Positions 45,714 through 54,890 of a stretch of DNA of 64,000 nt are shown here, in pieces. The DNA lies in assembly GCF_001643375.1 (NCBI RefSeq), contig NZ_LSHB01000006.1, positions 35,281 to 99,280 of the forward strand. Reading direction: 5' to 3'. The DNA is from Chryseobacterium sp. FP211-J200. Lineage in GTDB: Bacteria > Bacteroidota > Bacteroidia > Flavobacteriales > Weeksellaceae. Position 1 is the first letter of the stretch, and each line of letters starts with the position of its first letter. The notes under the pieces were generated by a model, which searched no databases, was not told the DNA's origin, and saw only the letters and a program-made list of their open reading frames with translations. The position numbers were made by a program, and so were the translations under genes.

Positions 45714-46175
45714 TTATTTTGTTTTAAGTGTTTCTAAAGCGTCTAAAATTCCGTCTGCACCAGGATTGATGGCCGTTGGTGACAGATAACTCCATTCGAT
45801 GATGCCATCTTTGTTGATGACGAAAAGTGCTCTTTTACATTCACCTTCTTCATCGTCATAAACACCATATTGTTTTGCGATTTCTCCTTTAGCTTCAAAG
45901 TCGGCTAACAAAGGAAAATGTAAATTTCTAGATTGTGAAAAAGCCAGATGACACCATTTGCTGTCCACGGAAATTCCGAAAATCTCTGCATCATATTTCT
46001 TGAAAAACTTCAAAGTTTCATTGTACAAGGCCATTTGGTCACTGCAAACCGGACTCCAGTCTGCGGGATAAAAGGCAAGGATGACGTTTTTTCCTTTGAA
46101 TTCTGAGAGTGTAATTTTTTGGTCTGGCGTTGCGTACAAAGTGAAATCTGGGGCAACATCATTTTTCTGTAACAT
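45714..46175 (-). CDS. Peroxiredoxin (AhpE/Bcp-like)
   Basis: This 153-residue AhpC/TSA-fold protein has the peroxidatic cysteine at Cys44 in FYPADWSPVCSDQM. The usual TxxC threonine position is Ser41 here (SPVC). Further cysteines (Cys74 region KWCHLAF and the ECKRALF segment) could serve as resolving residues. It reduces peroxides in the cytoplasm. It is the middle gene of the DUF1275-peroxiredoxin-DsbA-like operon, with gaps of 4 and 2 bp. Confidence 0.9.
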   Translation of the reverse strand: MLQKNDVAPDFTLYATPDQKITLSEFKGKNVILAFYPADWSPVCSDQMALYNETLKFFKKYDAEIFGISVDSKWCHLAFSQSRNLHFPLLADFEAKGEIAKQYGVYDDEEGECKRALFVINKDGIIEWSYLSPTAINPGADGILDALETLKTK

Positions 46176-46179
46176 AATA

Positions 46180-46881
46180 TTAGTTTTTAGCGTTAGTTTT
46201 TGAAATCAATATTCCGCAAATCATCAGTAATAATGCTGGAATCATTAAAGTCCATTTTCCAAAATAATCGAGTGGGAAAGGAGCTATAAACGCACCCGAC
46301 AAAAACCCTATCCACAAAAGCAAAAGATGAATGGCGTTGGATTGATATTCCTTTTTTTCCACCTTATCTTTAGTCATACTCAACATTGCGGTGTTCTTTG
46401 CCAAGCTGTTCAAAGTTCCTGTCACGAAATCCGTATTTACTTTTTGGTTTCCTACTGAAGTCACAATCGTGTTCATTAATCCCATTGAAAATCCGACGAT
46501 TGTAATGGATGACAAGTTATTGATATTATAAAAATAAGCAATTATTGTATAGAAAATAAGAATTCCTGAAACAAGATAAAATGTTAATATTTGGTTCTTA
46601 ATTCTCTTCCATAATGAAAGGCAGGTTCCGGCGTAAATTCCTAATAAAAAACAACTTATGACTGTAACTGAGGTGATAATGATTCCAGATTTACCCGTTG
46701 AAATGGCCGCTCCCAGTGAAGTCGTATTTCCGCTCATAAAAGAGACGTACGTTTTCCATTGAATCAGTCCTGTTGCATCAATATATCCGGCAATCAAAGC
46801 TAAAAATATAGCCAATCTCTCTTGCATCTTAATCGAATCAGAAGAAACGGAAGGGTTTGTTTTGATGGCAGAATTATCCAT
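46180..46881 (-). CDS. DUF1275 (YoaK) family membrane protein
   Basis: This 233-residue protein has six or seven hydrophobic segments. The signature YIDATGLIQWKTYVSFMSGNTTSLG is the first DUF1275 helix and the following loop. DUF1275 proteins are inner-membrane proteins without an assigned substrate. It leads the operon with the peroxiredoxin and DsbA-like genes, so a link to redox stress is possible but unproven. Confidence 0.9.
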   Translation of the reverse strand: MDNSAIKTNPSVSSDSIKMQERLAIFLALIAGYIDATGLIQWKTYVSFMSGNTTSLGAAISTGKSGIIITSVTVISCFLLGIYAGTCLSLWKRIKNQILTFYLVSGILIFYTIIAYFYNINNLSSITIVGFSMGLMNTIVTSVGNQKVNTDFVTGTLNSLAKNTAMLSMTKDKVEKKEYQSNAIHLLLLWIGFLSGAFIAPFPLDYFGKWTLMIPALLLMICGILISKTNAKN

Positions 46882-46900
46882 TATTTCGAGAGATTTATAT

Positions 46901-47044
46901 CCTGTTTAAATTTCATCTAAATTAATTTCCCCGACCCTAAAGGGAGTTAATTTTGATGAAATTTTCAAGGCATTTTTCCATCCTTTAGGATTGGGGAAAA
47001 GAAAAATGACTTGAAAATTTGTTTTTTAATCATTATTAAACAGG
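46901..47044. mobile_element. MITE-like palindromic element with terminal inverted repeats
   Basis: The ends are CCTGTTTAA (46901-46909) and TTAAACAGG (47036-47044), perfect 9-bp inverted repeats. Inside, TTTCATC (46911) pairs with GATGAAA (46955), enclosing CCC-TAAA-GGG. AAATTTTCAAG (46959) pairs with CTTGAAAATTT (47010), enclosing CATTTTTC / GAAAAATG. The 144-bp element has no coding capacity and fills the space between DUF1275 and the bicupin gene. No clear target-site duplication is visible. The mobile origin is inference from structure. Confidence 0.6.
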
Positions 47045-47057
47045 CTCTTAATTAGTC

Positions 47058-48104
47058 CTATTTCTTAGGCTGAATAAAAACTTTCTCAGTCGGGAATTTT
47101 TCAATTTCGCCATCTTTCAAGCCGAAGTTCGTTATTATAACATCTTTTGGGTTTCCAGCCAGCCATTCACTCAAATCAATTGATTCATAATGTCCGCTGT
47201 TGAAGCCAATCAGAATTCTGCAAACCGTATCGCCTGTATTTTTGATGTAATGTCCGGCTCCCATTGGAACATAACCCACATCTCCGGCATTAAACTGCTC
47301 TGTTACGCAAGTAGATTCTGCACGGAAAACCGACATTTCTGCCTGTCCTGAGATAAAATACTGCCATTCGTCCGCATTGGGATGCCAGTGCATTTCTCTC
47401 AGCGCGCCCGGCTGCAATTCCAAAACAGAACCCGACATCGTACTGCTGATAGGAAATTCTTTACTCGTAACCAATCTTTGTAAACCTCCACCCGGAACAA
47501 TTCTCGGCTGTTGGGAATGCAAAGGATAACGGTGAAAACTTGTTAGTTCGATGTCAGATTCATTCGGACGAGCCTCTGCAACAAATGACATTTCATCCGG
47601 AACAATTCCTGCTGCGAAATACGCTTCTTTCTGAGGCAAAGCCGCCACTTCTTCTAAAGTTAAACCTAAATTTTGAGCAACAATTTCTGGTGGAACTGAT
47701 GAAACAAAATCCGTCACGCTGAACGTGTGGTCTTCAGAAAAATTACCGTTATCAAAAATCAAAATAAAATGACATTCTTCCGTTTCCGTCGCCTGAATCG
47801 AGTGACCGTAACCCTTTGGAAAATACCAAACGTCGCCCGGCTCAAAATTATCTGTGTAGCTGTGTCCGTCAGGATGAATAATCGTGGTACGAACCGTTCC
47901 TGAAATGACGTAAGCCCATTCTGCAGCATTGGCGTGCCAGTGCAATTCTCTCATACTTCCCGGTTCTAGTCTCATAGAAACGCCGGCAATACCGATAGAA
48001 GCTGGGAAATCTTTTACGGAAGCACCTCTTGTCGTTCCACCGTCGTTAGTTCTTGGTTCTTTTTTCTCTAATTCGTATTTGAAACTTAATGATGCAGTAT
48101 TCAT
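47058..48104 (-). CDS. Bicupin, oxalate decarboxylase-like
   Basis: This 348-residue protein has two cupin domains, each with a metal site: HWHANAAEWAYVISG with a later GYGHSIQ, and HWHPNADEWQYFISG with a later GAGHYIK. This is the OxdC/OxdD architecture, which binds Mn in both cupins and converts oxalate to formate and CO2. No signal peptide is present. Whether the catalytic lid Glu is present cannot be judged here, so activity could differ. Its promoter carries the same 27-bp direct-repeat site as dps, pointing to common stress control. Confidence 0.87.
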   Translation of the reverse strand: MNTASLSFKYELEKKEPRTNDGGTTRGASVKDFPASIGIAGVSMRLEPGSMRELHWHANAAEWAYVISGTVRTTIIHPDGHSYTDNFEPGDVWYFPKGYGHSIQATETEECHFILIFDNGNFSEDHTFSVTDFVSSVPPEIVAQNLGLTLEEVAALPQKEAYFAAGIVPDEMSFVAEARPNESDIELTSFHRYPLHSQQPRIVPGGGLQRLVTSKEFPISSTMSGSVLELQPGALREMHWHPNADEWQYFISGQAEMSVFRAESTCVTEQFNAGDVGYVPMGAGHYIKNTGDTVCRILIGFNSGHYESIDLSEWLAGNPKDVIITNFGLKDGEIEKFPTEKVFIQPKK

Positions 48105-48189
48105 AATGATAAGTTTTTATGATGAATGATAGTTTGTCTTTATTTCTACTGTAAAGCTACTGCGGAATCAAAGGGTTTTTAAATGTAAT

Positions 48190-48216
48190 TCGGTGAATGG
48201 GCAAAATGAGTCGGTG
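48190..48216 (-). promoter_or_regulatory. Putative LytTR-type direct-repeat site upstream of the bicupin
   Basis: TCGGTG at 48190-48195 and again at 48211-48216, 21 bp apart; the spacer is AATGGGCAAAATGAG. A CTTTACA element lies at 48150-48156 on the minus strand, 33 bp further downstream. The dps promoter has the same sequence and the same spacing. Confidence 0.65.
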
Positions 48217-48391
48217 GAGATTTGGAAGGAATGGTTGTTTTGGGTTAGATATTTTATTTCGAATAAAAATAAAATAAATTTTAATAATTTGTGGTGTTAA
48301 AAACTATTATTAAATTTCTCACAAATTCATTTGGATGTTAATAAAATTTATATAAATTTGTAACCATTGTGTAAGGTTAATAAACTTGGTT

Positions 48392-49624
48392 ATGAGTGAG
48401 TATTTGTCATTGTCAGAAGCATCAGAATTAATAGGAAAAAGCAAAGAGACCCTTAGACGTTGGGATAGAGAAGGAAAATTGTCTGCGGTTAGAGAACCAA
48501 TGAGCAACTATAGAGTTTATAAAAAGTCTGAAGTTTTAGAATTATTTACAGATTTTGTAAATGATGATGTTGACGAATCTAATTATGTTGAAGCTGAAAA
48601 TGATTATACAGTTTTGGAATTATTTGCTGGCGCAGGAGGTTTGGCTGTCGGAATGGAAAAAGCAGGTTTGAAATGTATTGCTCTAAACGAAATCGATAAG
48701 TTCGCTTGTGCCACATTACGCAAAAATCGTCCAAACTGGAAAGTTTTGGAAGGGGATATAAAAGCTTTTGATTTTTCTGAATATCAAGATAAAGTAGATG
48801 TTGTGACGGGAGGTTTTCCTTGTCAAGCATTTAGTTATGCAGGTAAAAAATTAGGTTTGGCAGATGCTCGCGGAACTTTATTTTATGAATTTGCAAGAGT
48901 TGTAAAGGAAGTAAATCCTCCTATTTGTATTGGTGAAAATGTTCGTGGTTTATTGAGCCACGATAATGGAAAAACTTTACAGGGAATGATTTCTATTTTA
49001 GATGAAATTGGTTATAATGTAGTTCCTGTACAAGTTTTAAAAGCTATCAATTATAATGTTCCGCAAAAGCGAGAGAGATTAATATTGGTAGGGATTCGAA
49101 AAGATATTGGTTTGGAATATGAATATCCGAAACCATACAAGAAAATTTACAACTTGAAGGATGCATTGAAGAAAGGGGAATTATTTGAAACCAATGTTCC
49201 AAAATCTGACGGAGCAAAATATCCAAAAAGTAAAATTGAAGTTTTAGATTTAGTACCACCAAAAGGATATTGGCGAGATTTACCTTTGGCTATTCAGAAG
49301 TCATTTATGGGAGGGAGTTTTCACTTAGGTGGTGGAAAGACAGGGATTGCTAGAAGAATCGGTTGGGATGAACCTTGTTTAACTTTAACCTGTAGTCCGG
49401 CACAAAAACAGACAGAGCGTTGCCATCCCGATGAAACTCGTCCATTTACGGTTCGTGAATATGCCCGAATTCAAACTTTTCCCGATGATTGGCAATTCGA
49501 AGGCTCTATTGCACAGCAATATAAACAAATTGGTAATGCTGTCCCTGTAAATTTAGGTAAAGAAGTAGGCTATTCAATTATAAGGTTTTTGAATAAATAT
49601 TACAGCTTGTCAAAACCTAAATAA
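48392..49624 (+). CDS. DNA (cytosine-5-)methyltransferase with N-terminal MerR-like HTH
   Basis: This 410-residue protein starts MSEYLSLSEASELIGKSKET. Residues about 3-55 form a MerR/excisionase-type helix-turn-helix. The rest is a 5-methylcytosine methyltransferase: motif I LELFAGAGGLAVGME, motif IV GGFPCQAFSYAG with the catalytic Cys, motif VI ENVRGL, motif VIII QKRERLILVG and motif X GNAVPVNLG. It protects host DNA from the endonuclease encoded on the opposite strand. The HTH head may repress its own promoter, as N-terminal HTH domains do in some other methyltransferases. The ATG at 48392 is chosen over TTG 48386. Confidence 0.93.
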   Translation: MSEYLSLSEASELIGKSKETLRRWDREGKLSAVREPMSNYRVYKKSEVLELFTDFVNDDVDESNYVEAENDYTVLELFAGAGGLAVGMEKAGLKCIALNEIDKFACATLRKNRPNWKVLEGDIKAFDFSEYQDKVDVVTGGFPCQAFSYAGKKLGLADARGTLFYEFARVVKEVNPPICIGENVRGLLSHDNGKTLQGMISILDEIGYNVVPVQVLKAINYNVPQKRERLILVGIRKDIGLEYEYPKPYKKIYNLKDALKKGELFETNVPKSDGAKYPKSKIEVLDLVPPKGYWRDLPLAIQKSFMGGSFHLGGGKTGIARRIGWDEPCLTLTCSPAQKQTERCHPDETRPFTVREYARIQTFPDDWQFEGSIAQQYKQIGNAVPVNLGKEVGYSIIRFLNKYYSLSKPK

Positions 49625-50364
49625 TAATTATAGTTATCAAAAGTGATTTGGTCTAAGATACTTTTATTAGAGGTTACTGTTTGCAATTTTATTTCGTCAA
49701 TTGCGGAATTTTCAATTATAGTATGATTGTGTTCAATGGAATTTAGATAGTCATTTATTGCTACAGGCAAAGCTTTATACAATTGCAACAGTGCATCCTG
49801 TTCACCAGATAGAAGAGCATAAAATTGGTCACCTGAAATTTTATAAACTCTACTATGGCTGTACTCTTTTCCATTGATTTCGCCCTTCCAAAGTTCATTA
49901 AAACTGTTTTTAGCTAAAATTTGAACCCAATAACATTTTGCTTTTTTATAATCATCTGCATATCTTGCCAATTTTTGAAATAAGGCTTCAGAAGAACTAC
50001 TGTTCATTGTATTATGTTTATTTTTGATGTCTGCAAATAATGTGTCATCATCAGCTTTAACATCAAAACCACTCAAATTCCCAACTTCAAAACCTTCTAT
50101 TCCACCTAAAATTTGTTCGTGAAAAGTTCCAATTGAGTTGTTGATTGATTTATCAATTTGTCGAAGAATCTCAGATTGAATTAAATTCTCTTCGTTTATG
50201 TCGTTAAATTTTGAATCAAATGTAAGCTTGATTGTATCAACTTTGTTTGAGTAAAAGTTTTTCTTTGTAATATTGTTTTTAGCTCTTAAATATGCTTTAT
50301 GCAAGTTTTCAATACAAAATAATAAATGTTCATCGGTGATAAAATTAACATATTTATTAGCCAT
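49600..50364 (-). CDS. Type II restriction endonuclease, Eco47II-like
   Basis: This 254-residue protein contains GFDVKADDDTLFADIKNKHN followed by TMNSSSSEALFQKL. This is a PD-(D/E)xK-like core (Asp ... Asp-Ile-Lys) with the KNKHNTMN block that I associate with the Eco47II family (GGNCC specificity). The specificity is inferred from family, not read from sequence. It converges with the methyltransferase and the two coding ends overlap by 25 bp. ATG 50364 gives the natural start MANKYVNFITDE; the upstream extension is unlikely. Confidence 0.8.
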   Translation of the reverse strand: MANKYVNFITDEHLLFCIENLHKAYLRAKNNITKKNFYSNKVDTIKLTFDSKFNDINEENLIQSEILRQIDKSINNSIGTFHEQILGGIEGFEVGNLSGFDVKADDDTLFADIKNKHNTMNSSSSEALFQKLARYADDYKKAKCYWVQILAKNSFNELWKGEINGKEYSHSRVYKISGDQFYALLSGEQDALLQLYKALPVAINDYLNSIEHNHTIIENSAIDEIKLQTVTSNKSILDQITFDNYNYYLGFDKL

Positions 50365-50449
50365 TCTGATTATAATTAAAAGTTTGATTGCCAATTTACA
50401 CTTTTTTATCATTCTATTTTACATTCTCTATTGAGATTGTTGTAGCAAA

Positions 50450-50998
50450 TCATTTATACAGCCATTTCCTAATCAGCTTTGTGTAATTTGGCATCACCAC
50501 GTAAATCACCAAAAAAACCAAACAGCCCGTACTCACCAATGTGTCAAAATACCGATTGGCAGGAATATCAATGAGTCGTAAAGATGGAAGTAACACCAAT
50601 TGCATCAACAATGATAAAGGATAAATTGCGGATCAGGTTGCCAAATATTGTTTCCAACGAACTGGAACTTTGTTTTCTTTTTCGCCATAAAAGAGAAAAT
50701 CCAGTCCGGATTTGATTTCGTAATTATCTTCTTTTGTGAATAATGGATGTGCTTTGTCAATCAGCTTTCTTCTGGCATCAGATTCCATCCAGTTTCTGAG
50801 ATTATCAATGGTGTCGAAGCGGATAATGACGGTGTAAACAAAAGTCAGATTCGGAATCGGGCGAACGATTTGCCAATCGATAAAACCTTTGGCACTTTTG
50901 GAAACGGGCAGAGTTTCATCGAGCCATCTTTCATATTCAGCCTGTTTGCCGTCGAGAACGTGGTGCGTGATGACCACCGATGCGCCTTGAGTTTCCAT
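50450..50998 (-). pseudogene. Antibiotic biosynthesis monooxygenase-domain membrane protein with in-frame stop
   Basis: The frame starting at 50998 encodes an ABM-type dimeric alpha/beta-barrel domain (ASVVITHHVLDGKQAEYERW) and stops at TGA 50633-50635 after WKQYLAT. The same frame continues at once with SAIYPLSLLMQLVLLPSLRL, then hydrophobic segments, ending in MPNYTKLIRKWLYK and a stop at 50450. Related proteins carry this two-helix membrane tail, and the stop sits where Trp (TGG) would fit. A single G-to-A change explains it. The soluble domain could still be made. Confidence 0.82.
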
Positions 50999-51021
50999 AA
51001 TGAAATTGGTTTTTAATTAAT

Positions 51022-53218
51022 TTAATTATCGATGGATTGCATAAATAATTTAGTTTCGAAAAAAGATTTCAGCAAAACATCTTTTACTTCTTCCAAAGCC
51101 AGTTGCGATGCCGAATTTTCTTCGGTTGTTAATTCTAAAATATCTAATTTTTCCTCTAATAAAGTGAGTAATTCCATTATCGCCACACTCGATTTCAAAT
51201 CGTGCGCTCTTAATTTTAGCAATTTAAAATCTTTGTTTTCATAAGCCAGTTTCAGTTCCTGCAAATGGGTTGGGACTTTATCCAGAAACTGCTGCGTCAC
51301 GGTTCTTTCAAAATCTTTGTCGCCATTGCTGATAGACTTCAAATAAATTAGGTCGATGAATTCATAATTAGAATTGATTTCTTCGGGTTTCGTTACGTTT
51401 TTCTCGTTTTCTTTTAATCCGAAATTGGAGATTAGTTTGAATAATTCATCTTCTTTTATTGGTTTGGAAATGTATTCATTCATTCCACGGCTCATACATC
51501 TTTCGCGTTCGCCTGCCAAAGCGTGTGCAGTCATTGCGATGATTGGCGTGTTCAGTTTCAGTTCTTCACGGATGGTTTGCGTGGCAACGTAACCGTCCAT
51601 TTGTGGCATTTGGATGTCCATCAAAACCAAATCGCAGTCGTTATTTCTTAGAAATTCTACTGCTTCCAGACCGTTGTTTGCGGTTTCAAAAGCGATGTTC
51701 CATTGTGACAGAAGATGCTTCATCAGACTTTGATTGATGGCATTGTCATCAACAATTAACACTTTCAAAGGCGCATTTGTTTTATCTTTAAAATAATCGG
51801 TGTCAACTTTCGGAATTACATTCAGCTGTTCTTTTGCAATCGCATAAGGAATATAAAAATGGAAAGTCGTGCCTTTTCCCTGTTCGCTGATGACTTCGAT
51901 ATCACCGTTCTGCAACTGAATCAGACTTTTTACAATCGACAGACCAAGTCCGGTTCCACCGTAATTCCGGGTCGTTGGATCTTCTCCCTGATTGAATCTT
52001 TCAAAGACTTCAAGAAGTTTTTCTTTATCAATTCCGATGCCTGTGTCAGAAACTTTAAAGCCTACAACGACTTCGTTTTCGTTCTGTTGTTTGTTGTAAA
52101 TTTCGATATTAATAGTTCCCTGATGCGTAAATTTTATCGCATTTCCGATGAGGTTGACCAAAATTTGTGTGAGTCTTGTGGCATCACCATTCAAAGTGTC
52201 AGGAATAGACGAATCTATTTTGCTGGAAATCGTCAATCCTTTTTCTTTGGCTCGTTCTACAAAAAATGTTTCGACCGAATTTACCAATCCATTGATGCTG
52301 AATATGCCTTTGGTAATGCGCATCATTCCGGCTTCGATTTTTGATAAGTCTAAAATGTCATTAATAATCGCCATCAGATTTTCCCCAGAACGCTGAATTG
52401 ACGAAACAAATTCTTTTGAAGTTTCGTCCAAAGGTCTTTTCTGTAAAAGGTTTGTAAAGCCCAAAATTCCGCTCAATGGCGTTCTGATTTCGTGGCTCAT
52501 ATTGGCGAGGAAGTTTTCTTTGGTTTGTGCGGCGACCGATGCTTTTTTCTCTGCAACATCCAATTCCTGAATCAACAATCGCTGACGATTGAACTGACGA
52601 AGAATGTGATAACCGACAATGGAACCGCTTAAAATCAAAAGAATCAATAGGGAAATATCATACAATCTCGCTTTTTGTCCCATCGCTTCGGTTTCTTTGC
52701 TGAGGTCGACCATATGAAGTTTTCTGCTTTCGTAGATTTTTGCAGTGATGGAAGTGATTTCGTTCGAAATTTTATCGCTCTTGGATTGGCGATGGAAGTC
52801 TGGTCATCCATATTTCCGAGGGTGTGATAACGGAACAGCAATTTATCCTTCGTCGTTTTCTTTTCCATTGCGAGAACGCTCAATCTGTGAATCCACTTTT
52901 CTTCAACGTCGTCTGAATTGTCTTTGGAAAGTGAGTCGAGAAAGTTTTCTATCTGATTTATTTTTTGGTCGATTCCCTCGAGATGTGTCGTGTCGTTGGT
53001 CGCAATAGAAGTTCGGATTCTGCTTTCAACGCCTAGAATATCACGGTCGATTTCACGCAAATGATTGCTGGAACGTAATTCTTGTTTTGGATGAGCTCTT
53101 TTGTATTTTTAGCCGAATTGATTTGAACCGCTATCAACAGGAGAGAACCCGCAATAAATGTGAGGATGATGAAATAACTGAACCGTCTGTTTCCCATTAC
53201 TGAGGATATTTTTTTCAT
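51022..53218 (-). pseudogene. Hybrid histidine kinase with two frameshifts
   Basis: Three fragments make one gene. From ATG 53218: MKKISSVMGNRRFSYFIILT with the first membrane helix. After a slip near 53081-53084: an extracytoplasmic helical sensor (RSSNHLREIDRDILGVESRI). After a second slip near 52779-52784: KISNEITSITAKIYESRKLH, a second membrane helix, the HisKA box NMSHEIRTPLSG, the HATPase (DTGIGID, GGTGLGLSI), a receiver with DLVLMDIQMPQMDG, and an Hpt-like HDLKSS helix. One missing base at each slip restores the frame. It lies downstream of the LytTR regulator and dps. Intact, it would be their sensor kinase. Confidence 0.87.
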
Positions 53219-53408
53219 AAGTGTTTATACTTATTTTGAATTGTTGAAAACCACTTTAGAATTGTAAAACCACTCCGTCAAAAATTCTTTGAATTTTCGC
53301 CACCATTGCCTCAATATTTTTTATTTATTTAATTGATTCGGCGAATCTCGTTCCTCGATTTCCAGAGGAGGGGAATTTTTACAGTCGAATTTGAACGTTG
53401 AATCTCTC

Positions 53409-53515
53409 GCAGCCCGACTTGAGCGGAAATCCTTTTTTGCTTGTTCTTTAGTTCTATTTAAACTGAAATAATGTGCAAAAAAGATTGGGAGCGGAAGGCG
53501 GAAATAGCTGCCCAA
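53409..53515 (+). repeat. Dispersed stem-loop element, copy D
   Basis: Starts GCAGCCCGACTTGAGCGG and ends GGAAATAGCTGCCCAA. It is nearly identical to copy B in both arms but differs in the loop. It sits between the LytTR regulator and the kinase gene, within an apparent operon. Confidence 0.85.
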
Positions 53516-53530
53516 ATTATTAATAGTTAA

Positions 53531-54226
53531 TTAGAAAACATTCATTCTTGTGTTGAGTGCTTTTCGGTACGCATCTGCAACGGGAATGAATTTTCCGTTT
53601 ATCATAATTCCGCCGTCCTGAAGCGTGTCTATTTTGTTGACCGCAATGATGAAAGACCTATGAACACGGATAAAATCATCTTTTGGGAGACGTTCTTCGG
53701 CGGTTTTCATCTTGCCGTGGATGGCGAACATTTTTTCCCTCGTATAAAACTTGACATAATCGCCCAATGCCTCCGCATAAAAAATATCGTCGAGCTTCAA
53801 ACGCCTTGTGATATTGGAATCTCTCACGAAAAGGAATTCGTCTTTGGTGACTTCCACATCTTCTTTTCGGCTTTCCAGAATTGATTGCGCTTTGCTCACG
53901 GCCTGTAAAAATCTCGCCGGCATCACAGGTTTCAGGATGTAATCTGCGATATTAAGTTCGAAAGCTTCGAGTGCGTAATCTTTGTTGGATGAGGTGAAAA
54001 TGATGATAATGTCTTTTCCGGAAAGATTTTTGGTGAGTTCGATTCCGGTCATTTCCGGCATTTCGATATCCAAAAATATCAAATCTACCTGATTGTTCTG
54101 CAAATGATTATAAGCTTCAATCGCGTTGGAATATTCATTGACAATCGTAAGATTTGGAACCTGCTTTGCCAGGTGTGCGAGCGTAGTTCTTGCGATATCG
54201 TTGTCATCAACAATCAAGGTTTTCAT
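53531..54226 (-). CDS. LytTR-family response regulator
   Basis: This 231-residue protein has a receiver domain with acidic residues at Asp7-Asp8, phospho-acceptor Asp53 in LIFLDIEMPEMTG and the Lys in YILKPV. A LytTR DNA-binding domain spans about 135-230 (IFYAEALGDYVKFYT, FIRVHRSFIIAVNKID). LytTR proteins bind pairs of direct repeats about 21-22 bp apart. Such a pair (TCGGTG, 21 bp) lies before dps and the bicupin gene, which makes this regulator the likely binder. It is encoded between dps and the kinase on the same strand. Confidence 0.94.
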   Translation of the reverse strand: MKTLIVDDNDIARTTLAHLAKQVPNLTIVNEYSNAIEAYNHLQNNQVDLIFLDIEMPEMTGIELTKNLSGKDIIIIFTSSNKDYALEAFELNIADYILKPVMPARFLQAVSKAQSILESRKEDVEVTKDEFLFVRDSNITRRLKLDDIFYAEALGDYVKFYTREKMFAIHGKMKTAEERLPKDDFIRVHRSFIIAVNKIDTLQDGGIMINGKFIPVADAYRKALNTRMNVF

Positions 54227-54280
54227 AGGAGTAGTTTATTATGGTTGACACAAATATAATTATTCCTTTTCTTATTTTCT

Positions 54281-54757
54281 TTAATTTCTGAAGTAAGAAC
54301 GTATCATCCAGGCCATTTCTTCGTGCGTTTCTATGAGACTTGTGATGAAGTCGCTGGAACCGTAATCTTTGTATTTTTCAGCAAAAGGCGTCACATTTCC
54401 TCTAAGAAAATCGATGATGCTTTCGTGGTCTTTTAGTAAATCCTTCATAAAACCAAGTCCGTCGTTGGTTCTTTCGCTGTACTCGGTAAGATGTGTCAAT
54501 TCTAAATAAGCTTTCATAGTTGCAGGCGCGTAATGACCGATTTTTCGAAGACGTTCTGCAACGCTGTCAATCAGTTCGTCCAACTGTTTGTACTGTTCTT
54601 CGAAGAAAATGTGGTTGGCGTGGAAGTTATCGCCGGTCACGTTCCAGTGGGCGTTTCTTGTTTTGGTGTAAAGTACCGTTTCGTCAGCTAAAAGTTTTGC
54701 CAATTGTTCTGCAACAGCTTCTGTGTTTTGCTCTGTAAGTCCGATGTTTGTTTTCAT
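54281..54757 (-). CDS. dps: Dps-like ferritin (DNA-protecting, iron storage)
   Basis: This 158-residue protein has the Dps four-helix fold. The inter-subunit ferroxidase residues fit the family spacing: His37 (RNAHWNV), His49, Asp64 and Glu68 (ELIDSVAERLRKIG). Dps oxidises Fe(II) with hydrogen peroxide, stores iron and protects DNA. ATG at 54757 gives the usual length; the extra upstream residues of the open frame are not expected. The 27-bp direct-repeat site lies 81 bp upstream, and the LytTR regulator gene follows 54 bp downstream. Confidence 0.95.
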   Translation of the reverse strand: MKTNIGLTEQNTEAVAEQLAKLLADETVLYTKTRNAHWNVTGDNFHANHIFFEEQYKQLDELIDSVAERLRKIGHYAPATMKAYLELTHLTEYSERTNDGLGFMKDLLKDHESIIDFLRGNVTPFAEKYKDYGSSDFITSLIETHEEMAWMIRSYFRN

Positions 54758-54838
54758 AATTTTAAGATTTAAGTTGAGCGGTATTGCTCTTTTTCTGATG
54801 TAAAGTTCAGAACGAATCTTAAAAAAATGATGAATTTT

Positions 54839-54865
54839 TCGGTGAATGGGCAAAAAGGGTCGGTG
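54839..54865 (-). promoter_or_regulatory. Putative LytTR-type direct-repeat site upstream of dps
   Basis: TCGGTG at 54839-54844 and 54860-54865, 21 bp apart, spacer AATGGGCAAAAAGGG. CTTTACA lies at 54799-54805 on the minus strand after the same 33-bp gap seen in the bicupin promoter. Apart from two spacer bases the site is identical to the one at 48190. Confidence 0.65.
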
Positions 54866-54890
54866 AAATTGTCTTTTTAACGCTTTATAA

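Noticed and set aside
52644..53060. Separate gene for the middle kinase fragment
   Set aside because: Its start and end are out of frame with neighbours but the protein sequence joins smoothly to both; it is the sensor part of one broken kinase.
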